41,040 nt of DNA from CAYSPT01 sp964432985 (GTDB taxonomy: Bacteria > Muiribacteriota > CAYSPT01): NCBI GenBank assembly GCA_964432985.1, contig CAYSPT010000045.1:1-41040 (forward strand), in the 5' to 3' direction. This document shows positions 40,776-41,040 of the stretch, piece by piece. The first letter of the stretch is position 1. Each line of letters begins with the position of its first letter. Under the pieces are notes generated by a model. That model was not told where the DNA came from. It was given only the letters and a program-made list of their open reading frames with translations, and searched no databases. The position numbers were made by a program, and so were the translations under genes.

Positions 40776-40789
40776 CATCAAGGAGGATG
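40776..40789 (+). promoter_or_regulatory. Shine-Dalgarno of flagellin enclosed in a CsrA-type hairpin (site 2, loop AAGGAG)
   Basis: CATC-AAGGAG-GATG makes a 4-bp stem whose hexaloop contains the Shine-Dalgarno (AGGAGG 40781-40786 overlaps loop and stem). CsrA bound here would directly block the ribosome. GGA to GGA spacing from site 1 is 32 bases. Confidence 0.6.
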
Positions 40790-40796
40790 AAAAACC

Positions 40797-41040
40797 ATGC
40801 GTGTAGTTCACAATGTAACTGCTATGAATGCTCACCGGAACCTGTCTCAGACGAACGGTTCCTTGACCAAAACCCTAGAGCGCCTCTCTTCAGGTCTCAG
40901 AGTCAACCGCGCAGCGGACGACGCCGGTGGTCTGGCAATATCCGAAAAACTGCGTGCCCAGGTTGGCGGTCTCGATATCGCCGTTTCCAACGCTCAGGAC
41001 GGTATATCTCTGATACAGACCGCTGAAGGAGCCCTGGACA
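40797..41040 (+). CDS. fliC: Flagellin, N-terminal part (runs off the window)
   Basis: At least 81 residues are present and the gene continues past the window end. ATG at 40797 follows AGGAGG (40781-40786) by 10 bases. The N-terminus reads MRVVHNVTAMNAHRNLSQTN, then LERLSSGLRVNRAADDAGGL and QDGISLIQTAEGALD, the conserved D0/D1 helices of bacterial flagellins that polymerise and bind TLR5 in some hosts. It corresponds in position to hag in the Bacillus order, where hag follows csrA. Here pilT, a methyltransferase and ~1 kb of structured DNA intervene. CsrA-type hairpins in the leader suggest post-transcriptional control. Confidence 0.97.
   Translation, partial: MRVVHNVTAMNAHRNLSQTNGSLTKTLERLSSGLRVNRAADDAGGLAISEKLRAQVGGLDIAVSNAQDGISLIQTAEGALD

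Larger units (their letters stand above)
39818..40796 (+). other. Long non-coding, highly structured region before flagellin
   Basis: Nearly 1 kb holds no gene I can support; the small frames here lack ribosome sites. It contains, in order, a candidate promoter (39954-39977), a terminator-ended small RNA (to 40091), a perfect hairpin GCCGTC-CATGGT-GACGGC (40158-40175), an 18-bp palindrome, two tandem repeats, and the flagellin leader with two CsrA-type hairpins. Confidence 0.75.

Noticed and set aside
1..41040. tRNA, rRNA or insertion sequences
   Set aside because: I saw no cloverleaf, no rRNA-like stretch and no transposase or terminal inverted repeats in the window.

Overview
The window comes from a diderm (Gram-negative), LPS-making, flagellated bacterium with fairly high GC. 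The evidence is a lipid A block (skp, lpxD, lpxC-fabZ fusion, lpxA), several lipoproteins and outer-membrane barrels, minor pilins with a PilT ATPase, and a complete late-flagellar gene string. The flagellar string follows the Bacillus order (comFC-yvyF-flgM-flgN-flgK-flgL-fliW-csrA-...-flagellin), although the cell clearly has an outer membrane. That mix, the lpxC-fabZ fusion and the many unfamiliar proteins suggest a poorly sampled candidate phylum; the sequence alone does not let me name it.

Layout. 1-12330: the 3' part of a giant surface protein made of eleven ~280-residue repeats, further Ig-like domains and a C-terminal FlgD/CHU_C-like domain. 12421-15904: an outer-membrane barrel with a SprA-like motif, then a PorV-like barrel with an added C-terminal domain; with the giant protein these look like a surface-protein export or anchoring set. 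16067-17242: an acidic tail-anchored protein of unknown function. 17286-21233 (minus): a PilX/PilV/PilW-like pilin operon followed by a lipoprotein with two thioredoxin domains and a cyclophilin domain. 21497-22330: a solitary AT-richer methyltransferase. 22387-23762 (minus): a two-lipoprotein operon, divergent from a pair of TPM-domain genes (24039-25557). 25685-30369: the envelope/lipid A block behind a good sigma70-type promoter. 30521-37463: comFC and the flagellar operon ending in fliW-csrA. 37466-38818 (minus): pilT. 39023-39817: a methyltransferase. 39818-40796: a long structured region before the flagellin gene, which runs off the window at 40797.

The most interesting signal is around flagellin. 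A short candidate RNA (about 39980-40091) ends in a very good intrinsic terminator and carries two successive hairpins, each with a six-base ANGGAN loop, the form of a high-affinity CsrA site. The flagellin leader carries two more such hairpins, the second enclosing the Shine-Dalgarno sequence. With csrA and fliW in the same locus, this suggests CsrA repression of flagellin relieved both by FliW and by a decoy RNA (inference).

A second recurring feature is short tandem repeats (14-22 bp units) in the intergenic spaces, several starting at or just after a stop codon. Two of these arrays, about 19 kb apart, share a related 20-bp unit in opposite orientation.
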